Part shown: piece by piece, positions 55,436-64,000 of the stretch | Layout of the letters: each line of letters opens with the position of its first letter | How positions within the stretch are numbered: the first letter of the stretch is position 1 | NCBI GenBank assembly: GCA_049487715.1 | Contig: CP150570.1 | Location: 434,001-498,000, forward strand | DNA length: 64,000 bases | Origin: Pycnococcus provasolii | Lineage: Eukaryota; Chlorophyta; Pseudoscourfieldiophyceae; Pseudoscourfieldiales | Reading direction: 5' to 3' | Notes under the pieces: model-generated | Database searches by the model: none | Told to the model about the DNA's origin: nothing | What the model saw: only the letters and a program-made list of their open reading frames with translations | Made by a program: the position numbers and the translations under genes

Positions 55436-57080
55436 CTTTTGTTCGCGGTTTTTTATTCTGATTATTATTTGTAATGTTACTTTAAACTTGTACAAAAAAA
55501 GAGAGAGAGAGAGAGAAAGACAGATATCTTGTATGTGTATAGCTCGAGCTTTGTTGAAATGATTGGCCGTTCGCTTATTCTTGTTGGGATTGCGACTTGT
55601 GCGCCAACGCCGTCACAGCTACTTTTTCAAGACACTGTCAATTTATCCACAATAGCAAATGTTGTTTGTTGTTTTTCTTTTTTATGATTATTATCCCTGA
55701 TGCTGCGTTGAAAGGTCCTTCTCCTTCTGCACACCCTCCGCACACTTCTGCAACCCAACATCCGACACAACAGGCGCATCGTCCGTGATTGTGGGCAGAA
55801 CGCTTATTGTGGTGTGTACCATCTTAGAAGGTGGACGAGCCGAGAGACCCATCATGCGCATCAACGTGGATGACGCTCACTTGCCGTGTTCTCCGATAGA
55901 CGCGTTTCGGAACTCTTCAGAGACTAAAGAGGTGGGGAGAGATTTCTTTAAGGCCAGGAAGCCATCGGACACTGACGACGATCCTCCTGAGAAACAATCA
56001 TCCGACGACGACGACTTTGCAGCAGACTTTTGGGGCTGCTGCTGCGGAGACGCCATCGATGCGATGCGATGCGATTATTCGCCCCCCGGGGGGAGGAGGA
56101 TGGATGGCAGGTGCTCAACCCCCCCCCCCTCCGGCCCCCCGAGGGGAACTTGGTAGGGGTAGGGTTAGGCGGGGCGGGCCGCCCGGGGGGATCCCGGTCC
56201 GTTTGCTGCCGGTGCGGCTTCCACCTCCTATGTCGCTGCTGCTCGCTCGCTCCAGTCTCTGCTGTTTGCACACGCCTCCGCCGTGTGCCTGCTAAGACGT
56301 GCTGCTGCAAGAAGCACTGTCCTATTTTCCATAGGCCCTGAGAGAGGCGCAAGTCGACCGCAGCAATGGTGCGGTTCGCGCTGCAGCCTGACGACAGCGA
56401 GTGAACTTAGGCAATGGCGCGCGTTGTTGAAGGACGTCGGCACCGTCCCCGCGCGCGTGCCGACGGACGCGTTGGGCGGGCCGCTCTCGCCGCTCGTGCG
56501 GACGCGGCTCTCTGCGGTTGCGTGAGGCCAATCACGGCCGTTCCAAAACGATCACGTCGCCGTCCCCCCGCCGACAGTATGGCGGCCACGACGTCCGCAT
56601 CGCCCATGATTCGCGCGTTTGCGGTCCCCGAGCGCGCACAAGAAACTTGACGACGTCGCTCGCGATATTTTCCAGCCTCGGGGGCGCCTTGTGCTGCATA
56701 CGCCCGCTCGTTGCTGTGCGAGAACTGTCGCCGTTGACGAAGACGATTGCGGTCCCCGAGCGCGCACACAAGTTTTAGAGACGGGAACACCATCTCGCCT
56801 CCCTCCACTTGGACGGCACGGTTGCTTGCGCAGCCAGTCTCGACGAGCTTGCAGCAGCAAGCACCCTGCGCTTCTCGTCCGTGCGCGGCGCGCGTTGCGG
56901 TGGCGGTGGCGGTGGCGGAGGACCAAAATTTGTCGACCAATGGAAAATTCGAGGGCCCGGTTTTTTCCAGTTCTAAGAAAGCATTCTACGATGCATCCCC
57001 AGAAGGGGTCGAGGGAAGGAGTAATTTTAATATCTCGCCGCCGCCGCCGCCATTTTACGCATTCTTCTCCACTGCGATCG
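55436..57080. other. 1.6-kb unresolved region upstream of DPH5
   Basis: No ORF I can assign. Short frames exist: 55785-56156 (about 120 residues, acidic middle FKARKPSDTDDDPP) and 56283-56525, whose end (LRQWRALLKDVGTVPARVPT...LVRTRLSAVA) looks somewhat protein-like but starts nowhere convincing. A 19-base sequence GCGGTCCCCGAGCGCGCAC occurs twice (about 56620 and 56749). GA-rich run GAGAGAGAGAG at about 55501. Could hold an intron-split or decayed gene. Confidence 0.35.
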
Positions 57081-58103
57081 ATGCTCTTTCTCGTCGGCCT
57101 TGGCCTCGGCGCGCCCGACGACATCACGCTGAAGGGCCTGAAGGCTGTCCAGAGCTCCGCGCGCGTCTACCTCGAAAGCTACACGGCGATTTTACCCGGT
57201 CACGTTGCCGATGAGTCTTCGTCTTCGTCTTCATCAGTGGAGTCCGTGGTGACCGGCTCTCCGTCGGGACTGCAAGCCCTTTGCGACGCATACTCGATTC
57301 CCGCAAACTCAATCAAACTCGCTGACAGAGAATTCGTCGAGCAGAGATCCGACGAAATCCTCGAAAATACCGAAGACGGGTCGGATGACGAAGTCAACGT
57401 CACTCTGCTCGTTGTGGGAGACCCGCTTTGCGCGACAACGCACGTCGACCTCATGCTGCGCGCATCCGAAAGAGGCACGAAGGTCTCGGTCGTGCACAAC
57501 GCTTCGATTGTCAACGCCGTCGGAACGTGTGGACTGTCCGTTTACAGATACGGCGAGGCGGTTTCTATAGTATTCTTCACAGACACGTGGCAACCTGATT
57601 CGTTCTACGACAAAATACTTGCCAACCGACAAAGACACAATAGTGACGCACTGCACACGCTCTGCTTGCTCGACATACAAGTCAAAGAATACGACCCCGT
57701 CGCGATGTCACGAGGCGAGTTTCGCAGAAATCCGCCAAGATTCATGGACGTGCACCGCGCCGCGAGGCAGCTGCTCGCCGTGGAAAAGAAAAGAGGGCAG
57801 AACGCGTACGGAGCTGACACGCTCGCCGTCGGTCTCGCGCGCGTGGGTGCGAACGACCAGGCTGTGGCTGTGGGAACGCTCGAGGAGTTTGCTAGAGGGA
57901 GCGCACAAGAGCGCGCCGCGGCGGCGGCACGGGCGGCGAGCGAGGAGGAAGACGACCTGGACGAGGAGGAGCGCGAGCGCCTCGAGCTCGGTCGATTCGA
58001 CGCCGGCGAGCTCGGACCCCCCCTGCACTCGCTTGTTCTGTGCGGAACGCTCACGGATGTTGAGCAGCAGGCTCTAGAGAGATGGCGGCGTGTAGCTGTG
58101 TAA
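57081..58103 (+). CDS. DPH5: Diphthine methyl ester synthase (DPH5)
   Basis: 340 residues from the ATG at 57081, chosen because MLFLVGLGLGAPDDITLKGL is the conserved DPH5 start although the frame stays open upstream. DPH5 methylates the modified histidine of eEF2 with SAM during diphthamide synthesis. Further landmarks: VVGDPLCATTHVDLMLRA, HNASIVNAVGTCGLSVYRYGEA, TDTWQPDSFYDKI and HTLCLLDIQVKE. An acidic Ala-rich insert (GSAQERAAAAARAASEEEDD, then LDEEERE) near the C-terminus makes it longer than the usual about 285. Confidence 0.93.
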   Translation: MLFLVGLGLGAPDDITLKGLKAVQSSARVYLESYTAILPGHVADESSSSSSSVESVVTGSPSGLQALCDAYSIPANSIKLADREFVEQRSDEILENTEDGSDDEVNVTLLVVGDPLCATTHVDLMLRASERGTKVSVVHNASIVNAVGTCGLSVYRYGEAVSIVFFTDTWQPDSFYDKILANRQRHNSDALHTLCLLDIQVKEYDPVAMSRGEFRRNPPRFMDVHRAARQLLAVEKKRGQNAYGADTLAVGLARVGANDQAVAVGTLEEFARGSAQERAAAAARAASEEEDDLDEEERERLELGRFDAGELGPPLHSLVLCGTLTDVEQQALERWRRVAV

Positions 58104-58212
58104 ATTTATTTTTTTCAATCAATTTCGTTCTTGTTTCATAAATAATTACATTCATGCACGACTCGAGGCAAAATATTCAAGCAATTTCGTTTTGTTCCAT
58201 AAACAATTACAT

Positions 58213-58908
58213 TCAAGCGCTCCAGGCAATAGTGAAGGCGTCATTCATCTCATTGGGCTCGAGTCCCTCAAAGTAGATGTGATGGTCGTCAATGCATCCA
58301 TATGGCGAGCACTTAGGGCGATCGACGAGCTCAAATTTGATGATGGCTTGAACGACTTCGGCGATGGTGAAGTAGCCCTTGTCGTTGCTGTAGGTGCGTT
58401 CGGAACGGTGACTCGACGCCAAGACGTGAGAGGACTCAAGTGTCATTGTGTCCCCAATGAACCCAGGCTGAGCCAAGTCGTCCGGAGTGAGATCTATCAT
58501 GCCGTCGCTATTTTCGTCGTCCTCATCGGCATCATCGCCACCATAGCGATCGAGGCGGCTGGCTGTTATGCTCTTGATTTTGTTGTCTTGATGATCATAT
58601 GTCTTGATTTCGAGATTGAAATTGATGCGGTGATCGCCTATCATCATCGCCGGTGTCGGTCCGTACGACGACGAGCAGCCTGTGCGTTGCGTGCGAACCA
58701 CCACCACCGACGGGCCGCACGCCGGCACGTTCGAGGAGGCGCACTCCTCCTCCTCCGTGTGGTAAGCGTCGTTGGAGTGGCCCAGCATGTACATCATGTA
58801 ATCCCTAACCAAATGATGAGGTGGAGGTGGCGGCGGCGGCGGAGGAGGAGGAGCAGGAGCAGGAGCAGGAGCAGGAGGAGGAGGAGGTGGAACTGTCGAA
58901 GCCGCCAT
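58213..58908 (-). CDS. Unrecognised protein with Pro-rich N-terminus
   Basis: 231 residues from the ATG at 58906-58908. Residues 6-32 are Pro/Ala runs (from GGC/GGA repeats on the plus strand). The remainder looks globular: RDYMMYMLGHSNDAYHTEEE, GDHRINFNLEIKTYDHQDNKI, an acidic DDADEDDENSDG loop, then KGYFTIAEVVQAIIKFELV and HHIYFEGLEPNEMNDAFTIAW. I do not recognise the family. Confidence 0.6.
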   Translation of the reverse strand: MAASTVPPPPPPAPAPAPAPPPPPPPPPPPHHLVRDYMMYMLGHSNDAYHTEEEECASSNVPACGPSVVVVRTQRTGCSSSYGPTPAMMIGDHRINFNLEIKTYDHQDNKIKSITASRLDRYGGDDADEDDENSDGMIDLTPDDLAQPGFIGDTMTLESSHVLASSHRSERTYSNDKGYFTIAEVVQAIIKFELVDRPKCSPYGCIDDHHIYFEGLEPNEMNDAFTIAWSA

Positions 58909-59175
58909 TGAAAGGAGCCAGTGAAAACCAAGTAAATGATGATTCCGTTTGAAAATGGACAGGTGGAATTCATCCCACCCACGGTGCTTTGCCAACGGGA
59001 AGACTCGTAACCCCGAATAATAATGATTTCAACCTTTGAGATTTGTTGTGAATGTTCAAACCCCCAATGGAATCTGTCACATGGGGCCCACGATTACGGT
59101 CGGAGAAATCTCCACCCCACCGTTCCCCTCAGGCCTTTTTCCCATCGACGACGCCCTTTTGTGATATCACATCAC
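58909..59175. promoter_or_regulatory. Divergent spacer with AACCCCGAATAATAATG motif
   Basis: 267 bases between the Pro-rich unknown gene and the somatomedin-B-like gene. CGTAACCCCGAATAATAA at about 59009 is the recurrent motif in inverted orientation. Confidence 0.45.
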
Positions 59176-60275
59176 ATGGTGACGACGACGATGATAACGG
59201 TGACGTTGATGACGACGATGCTCACCACGTGCCTCCTTCTGGTTCTTTCTTTGGATCATCCTCTTCAGGTATTGTTTCAGTCACATGGGCGCAGGTCGCC
59301 GGGTACACGTGTGGCGTCGACGCATCCTGTGGCCTGTGCGTGGAAAATCCAAAGTTCCCTGCTGATCAGGATGCGAAGAGCGAAATCTGCTGTTGTGACG
59401 CATCGTGCGTGGAAACGGGGGACTGCTGCACGAGCCAAGCGAGCGTCGAAATCATATGTGGTGGAAACAACAACAACAATAACGATGCTGCTCCCGCGAG
59501 CCCGCCTCCGCCGACGCCGCCCCCTGTGACACCGCCGCCCCCTGTGATGAGCCCACCGCCGCCAATGCCACCGCCGCCCCCTGTGATGAGCCCACCGCTG
59601 CCGCCGCCGCCGACGCCGCCCCCGCCGGTGGCTGCTTCCCCACCACCAAGTGAACCGCCAAGTGTGGAGGAGCCGACGCCGACGAGTAGTAGTCTCACCA
59701 ATTCTCCTGACAACAACAACAACGACAACAACAGTGATGCTTCTCCTTCTCCTCTTCTTCCAACGCCTCCTCTATTACCACCTCAGAAAAATCAGAAGCC
59801 GCCGCCGCCATCTCTCTCAGCTTTGCCGAAGGATACACTTGAACTCATCGGATGCCCGAATGGCGATTGCAGCTCTCTGTCAGATGACGAGTTGGAAACG
59901 GCAATCAAGAATGTCGAGGCACTCATTGGACTGCAGGAGGACAAGCCTGAGGGAGGCAACGTCGGTGCACCACCGCCACAACAACCGCAGATGCCGCTCC
60001 CAACAACACCGCAGATGCCGCTGCCAACAACACCGCAGATGCCGCCGCCTACAACACCGCAGCCGCTTGTGCTGCCGCCACCGCCACAGCAATCCAACAA
60101 CCCTCCTTCCGACAACTCTTCAACATGCTTGGGATGCGTGTTTTCCTTCGTAGAGATCGAGGGAAAAGTGAAGTGCATGACTTGCCCAGGAATTGGTTTA
60201 TTTTGCGACGTGTGCAGCAATGGAGAAAGGGCAAACACGGCGATGGCGCCGGCGTCACCTAAATCAAATACTTGA
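59176..60275 (+). CDS. Secreted somatomedin-B-like, proline-rich cell-surface protein (candidate 26-nt intron)
   Basis: Proposed exons 59176-59268 and 59295-60275. Exon 1 encodes a signal peptide (LMTTMLTTCLLLVLSLDHPLQ). A 26-base GTATTG...GCGCAG interval (59269-59294) then shifts to the frame reading VAGYTCGVDASCGLCVENP. The Cys-rich part, with SEICCCDASCVETGDCCTSQ and a later C, matches the spacing of a somatomedin-B fold (CxCDxxCxxxgDCC). A Pro-rich region (PPPPVMSPPPP type) and a low-complexity tail follow, then a second Cys cluster (TCLGCVFSFVEIEGKVKCMTCPGIGLFCDVC). Alternatively translation starts at 59052 without splicing, but then no signal peptide exists. Likely wall or extracellular matrix. 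Confidence 0.65.
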
Positions 60276-60695
60276 ACCCATAATGTTGGGCGCAGAACAA
60301 CGCCAACGGCGTTTTCCCTCTTTTAAGGAAAACGACGTCGAGGGGGGGAAACAGTCACGTACGTGTAAAAGTCTTACTGGTGCCATCAATTAAGGAGATT
60401 ATCCTCAGTGGCGCATGACGAGTTGCTGTAAACGTGTGATTGCTCATTCAAGTAGTTGAACGTGCTTTACTTCGTCCAACAACATGTCGTCCAATCACAC
60501 ACAACCCACATTCCCCATACAGCGCATATTTACGTCGCGCTGGGCGCGGCGCGGGTCACCACCACCACCTGTCCACCTCGCCCCGACACCTTCGATGGCG
60601 AACATCTTCGACGACGACCTGGTCTTTGGACACAAGCCTATCAATTCGTCAACTTCACAAATACAATAAGAATTACAAACGTACACAAACAAACT
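60276..60695. other. Intergenic region between convergent genes, no features seen
   Basis: 420 bases. Contains a G-rich run near 60341, but no ORF, RNA or repeat I can support. Confidence 0.4.
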
Positions 60696-63600
60696 TTAGC
60701 TTGTTGTCCGGACTTCCATCTCTTGGCTAAGACCCGGATACACATCGCTTATCAAGTACAGCACACAAGTCGAAGAGCCAACCACAACTTCGCCTTCCTC
60801 CCAGAAAGCAGCATTATCGTCGTTGTCGCCGCCTTCCTCCCAGAAAGCAGCATTATCGTCGTCTTCATCGACCACGTCCTCTCGCTCCTCCTCAGGATCC
60901 CAAAAACTCAAGGTATCGTCGCTGTCGTCGACGTCACCACCACCACCGCCGCCGCCGCCGCCTCCTCCCCCGATCAGTTCACTCGGCACTTGCAACTCCA
61001 CCGTCTGGGTCATCACCACCACGTCGCGGTCACGTCCACCACTCTTTCTAGATCTCGGTGCATTCAGAACGACGCGCTTCATCGAGTGCAACGTGCCCGT
61101 GGCTGGATCACCCGCCATGAGCCACCAGCCTTCGTCGTTTGCCTTGGGAAAGAGCGGAGTCACCGCGGTGCGTCCCACCGGACCTCCGCCACCTCCAACG
61201 CAGTGCGACGCTTGTAGCGTAACCAAAACTGTAGCGAATCCGCCCTTCGCGCTCTTCACCTCCCAGCTCATAGACACGCACGGAAGCCTTCTTACCGCCT
61301 CTGCCGCACGGCGCGCGTCGTCGCCACGAACGTGACCAACCGTCCTCAAAATATCCGCCACACCCTCGTGACCCATTTTTGACCAAGACGACCGCGAACG
61401 TTGCACGAACCAAGGCAGCGTGTACATCGCCTCCTCCTTGCGCTGCTTCAAGCGAGCCTGATGGAATCTCAACGCCACATCGTGCGTAACGCCGCCACCG
61501 CCGCGACCACCCTTAACAGCCCCAAGCACAGCGTACACGGGATCGTCGTCAGGCCAGCATGCCGAGCAAAGGCAGCTCGAGATACTCATCGCGACGAGCG
61601 CCGACTCGAGCCATTTGTTATGCACACAAACATCAACAATACTCTGCACCACCCTCAAACTGTTGTCAAGCAAGCTCTTCAGATCCGTAAGGTAGTCTGA
61701 CATGGGCATGGGCAGGCGTGCCATGTGACGCTGGACTAATATGTTCGACTTGATGTGTGCATCCGTATAATCCAGACTAGTGGTCCGCTCGGGCAGCGTT
61801 TCGATCGGAAGGCGGCAGTCTCCATGCAGCGACTCGTTCACCTTATCTTCGTTGTGGCGAACGGGAATTTCGTGGAATTCCTGCGCGGCACAGAAAATCG
61901 TAAACAGCTCGCCAAAGCTGCACGACGCGTGAAGGTGGTTGGCATAAATGCGTGCCGTCTGGTAGCCAAGGTAGTACACGGAAGCAATTTGTCCCAGTGG
62001 CATAGGTGCAATCTCGTCCGTCTCCTCGTCCCAGCTCAAGCAAGCGGCATCCTGAAGATCAAGCACAGTATCTCCTATCAATTGGTTCAAGTAATCAGAG
62101 ATCCAAAAGTCCAGCGACTTCTTCCTTCCAGTGTCGTCATTGTCATCATCGCCACCACCACCACCACCACCAAGAAGCTCGTCGTCGTCAAGGTCAACCC
62201 CATAATAATGCGGATTAGCCTTCAGCCTCCTAAACAGGTACGTGTATGTCATCCAGTCCACGAGCTCGCGCTTTGAGTTTGCGGCACCCGTCGCCACCTC
62301 CGCATTCACGTGATTGTGCAAGGTCATGTGCAGCGCGCTCTCCAGAGGAAACGGTTCGTATAGAAATCGCTTGAAGAAAACTTTTTTGGAATCTTGCACC
62401 ATCACAACAGCGATTGCCATGGTGTCGTACTGAGGACGACCTGCACGGCCCATCATCTGCAGGATGTCCGTAATCGGATAGTCGACGTACTTCTTCACGC
62501 CATCCTTGCCGTCGAAGTACTCCGTGCCCTTAACTACCACGAGGCGTGCGGGAAGATTCAAGCCCCACGCGAGCGTTGACGTGCTCACCAAAACCTGAAT
62601 ACGACCTGTGCGGAACAGCTCCTCGACCGTCGTCCGATCACTTTCGCACAGCCCAGCATGGTGAAGACCAATGCCATGTGCAATGGTGTGTCGCAGAGAC
62701 TCGTCGCGCAGCGGCTCAGCCGCCGCGGACAGAAGAGCAACATTTTCATTAGCCTCGAGGTCGCCGCGCCCATCCTTGTCCATTCCCTTCACACCGCGGC
62801 TGAAGACGTGAGGGTCGCCATCGCGCATCGCAAACGTGATCAGGTCCAGCGCCGTAAGGCGCGTCTGCCGGCGACTCGAGACGAAAACGAGCGTCGGCTT
62901 GTCCGGTGCGTACGTTCGAATAGCCTGATACGTCGGCTTGTTCATCGCAAGCATGCGCGGGCAGTACGCCTTGCCCGGATGACCCTGAATATGTGCCTCC
63001 AGCGGAATAGGACGGACGCTCGGCTTGAAGTTGAAACGGCCCACCGCGCCGCGCACGCCGAGCCAGTCGCAGACGTCGTCCGCGCTGCTCAGCGCCGTAC
63101 TCAGGCCCACGAAGCGGATCTCCGTGTCATACCGATGCGCGATGCGCCGCGTGCGGCTCACGAGCATCTCGAGCACCGGACCTCGATCGCCGCCTAGCAG
63201 ATGCACCTCGTCGAAGATCAGCAGGCCGGTTGTCTGAACGTACGCGCGTCGGCTCCACCCACGGGTGATGCTGTCCCACTTCTCGGGTGTCGTCACGACG
63301 ATGTGCGCCTTCAGCAGGCTCTTCATGTCTGGCGTGAAGTCGCCAGTAAGCTCGACGAGGTCCACGCCCAGCGCGCGGCAGAAGGTTCGACGCCAGTCGT
63401 CGACGCGCTCGCGCACAAGCGCCTTCAGCGGAGCGATGTAGACAGCCTTCCTTTTCCCTCCATGTGCCGCAAGCAGCTGCAGGATGGCTAGCTCCGCGCA
63501 TATCGTCTTGCCGGATCCCGTGGGCGCACCCAAAAAGACGTTCTCCGCCGTGTGCGCCATCGTGTGGAACACCTGCGCCTGGATCGGGTTGAAGTGGCTG

Positions 63601-64000
63601 AATCGTTCCTTGTGCATGTTGTAGTAGCGCGGCCCGATGTCCTTGCCAATCGAAAGCACGGCTGTCAGCGGCAGAGGATCCAAGTCCAGCAGCTCTGTGT
63701 GCCTCTTCGCCTGCATGTTCGGCAGGACGAGATCTCTAACGTTCACCTCGCAGATGTCGTCGGCGTTGTGGTAGGTATCATGCACGATGCGCACGTAGTA
63801 CTGGGGCGGAAGCGGCTCGTAGACTGGCATGATGAACGCGATGACGATAGGATCAGGAACAAAGTCGTCGTAGTCGCCACGATATCCCTTGGGCGGCGAA
63901 ACCATTTTCTTCGTCACGACGAAAACCTCGTGGTGGAAGATGCGCTCAGTCGTCTGGTCCTCGACCATGAGATGGTAACGCTGGCTCAGGCCGTGGATCT
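60696..64000 (-). CDS. ASCC3: ASCC3-type Ski2-like RNA/DNA helicase, C-terminal half (partial)
   Basis: The frame is open to the window edge; about 1100 residues are visible, and the N-terminal cassette lies beyond 64000. The ASCC3 helicase unwinds DNA for ALKBH3 repair and splits collided ribosomes. Visible cassette 2: FSHFNPIQAQVFHTMAHTAENV, P-loop GAPTGSGKT, IAPLKALVRERVDDW, DEVHLLGGDRGPVLEMLVSR, HHAGL, STSTLAWGLNLPA and QMMGRAGRPQ, then a Sec63 domain with LPVRHNED-like IPVRHNEDKVNESL. Compared with animal ASCC3, poly-Gly loops and an acidic insert with two DNDDNAAFWEEG-type repeats interrupt the final Ig-like domain, before LYLISDVYPGLSQ. Confidence 0.93.
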   Translation of the reverse strand, partial: IHGLSQRYHLMVEDQTTERIFHHEVFVVTKKMVSPPKGYRGDYDDFVPDPIVIAFIMPVYEPLPPQYYVRIVHDTYHNADDICEVNVRDLVLPNMQAKRHTELLDLDPLPLTAVLSIGKDIGPRYYNMHKERFSHFNPIQAQVFHTMAHTAENVFLGAPTGSGKTICAELAILQLLAAHGGKRKAVYIAPLKALVRERVDDWRRTFCRALGVDLVELTGDFTPDMKSLLKAHIVVTTPEKWDSITRGWSRRAYVQTTGLLIFDEVHLLGGDRGPVLEMLVSRTRRIAHRYDTEIRFVGLSTALSSADDVCDWLGVRGAVGRFNFKPSVRPIPLEAHIQGHPGKAYCPRMLAMNKPTYQAIRTYAPDKPTLVFVSSRRQTRLTALDLITFAMRDGDPHVFSRGVKGMDKDGRGDLEANENVALLSAAAEPLRDESLRHTIAHGIGLHHAGLCESDRTTVEELFRTGRIQVLVSTSTLAWGLNLPARLVVVKGTEYFDGKDGVKKYVDYPITDILQMMGRAGRPQYDTMAIAVVMVQDSKKVFFKRFLYEPFPLESALHMTLHNHVNAEVATGAANSKRELVDWMTYTYLFRRLKANPHYYGVDLDDDELLGGGGGGGDDDNDDTGRKKSLDFWISDYLNQLIGDTVLDLQDAACLSWDEETDEIAPMPLGQIASVYYLGYQTARIYANHLHASCSFGELFTIFCAAQEFHEIPVRHNEDKVNESLHGDCRLPIETLPERTTSLDYTDAHIKSNILVQRHMARLPMPMSDYLTDLKSLLDNSLRVVQSIVDVCVHNKWLESALVAMSISSCLCSACWPDDDPVYAVLGAVKGGRGGGGVTHDVALRFHQARLKQRKEEAMYTLPWFVQRSRSSWSKMGHEGVADILRTVGHVRGDDARRAAEAVRRLPCVSMSWEVKSAKGGFATVLVTLQASHCVGGGGGPVGRTAVTPLFPKANDEGWWLMAGDPATGTLHSMKRVVLNAPRSRKSGGRDRDVVVMTQTVELQVPSELIGGGGGGGGGGGGDVDDSDDTLSFWDPEEEREDVVDEDDDNAAFWEEGGDNDDNAAFWEEGEVVVGSSTCVLYLISDVYPGLSQEMEVRTTS

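Overview
This window is nuclear DNA from a compact-genome photosynthetic eukaryote, most likely a prasinophyte-grade green alga. That placement is inferred. The evidence is four PsbS genes of green-lineage type, a CHUP1-like chloroplast-positioning protein, a P/U-type cyclin, a PsbP-domain protein with a Tat-type thylakoid signal, a light-independent protochlorophyllide reductase subunit (ChlB) with an N-terminal extension and a spliceosomal intron, and a pyruvate formate-lyase. About 34 protein genes fill 64 kb. Most are single-exon, and two clear GT-AG introns are visible (RBX1 and ChlB). I saw no rRNA, tRNA or CRISPR. Starts were set at ATG codons; several long open frames reach upstream only through TTG or GTG.

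Layout. 0-8 kb: a small unknown protein, PEX7, an array of telomere-like repeats, an adaptin longin-domain protein, an AN1/C2H2 zinc-finger protein, and a fusion of pyruvate formate-lyase with its own activating enzyme. 8-17 kb: long-chain acyl-CoA synthetase, an unknown protein, a membrane ankyrin protein, RTRAF/CGI-99, a fatty acid hydroxylase/sterol desaturase-type enzyme and a GC-rich F-box-like gene with a frame break. 17-32 kb: a MITE-like element, a 13-residue-repeat protein, CHUP1, a double-hotdog acyl-CoA thioesterase, a cyclin, an NlpC/P60-like protein, and an IQ-motif repeat protein interrupted by an in-frame TGA. 32-48 kb: two head-to-head PsbS pairs flanking RBX1, a secretory glycosyltransferase, a carrier-like protein, an RCC1-repeat protein and a GT29 sialyltransferase-like protein. 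48-64 kb: a GC-rich CDCA7-type zinc-finger/Tudor-like protein, nuclear ChlB, a PsbP-like protein, a TPR/HAT protein, DPH5, an unknown protein, a secreted somatomedin-B-like hydroxyproline-rich protein and the C-terminal half of ASCC3.

Genes alternate strand almost perfectly: 27 of 33 neighbouring pairs are convergent or divergent. The divergent spacers repeatedly carry telo-box-like or TTCGGGGTTT-like motifs, suggesting shared bidirectional promoters.

There is no operon logic, but several genes concern plastids and light (four PsbS, ChlB, PsbP-like, CHUP1, perhaps the TPR protein), lipid and peroxisome metabolism (acyl-CoA synthetase, thioesterase, PEX7, hydroxylase) and anoxic metabolism (PFL fusion). 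ChlB is also oxygen-sensitive. The most notable observations are the PFL-activase fusion, the nuclear relocation of chlB, the inverted and mosaic PsbS family, a candidate 26-nt intron, and the TGA-interrupted repeat gene.
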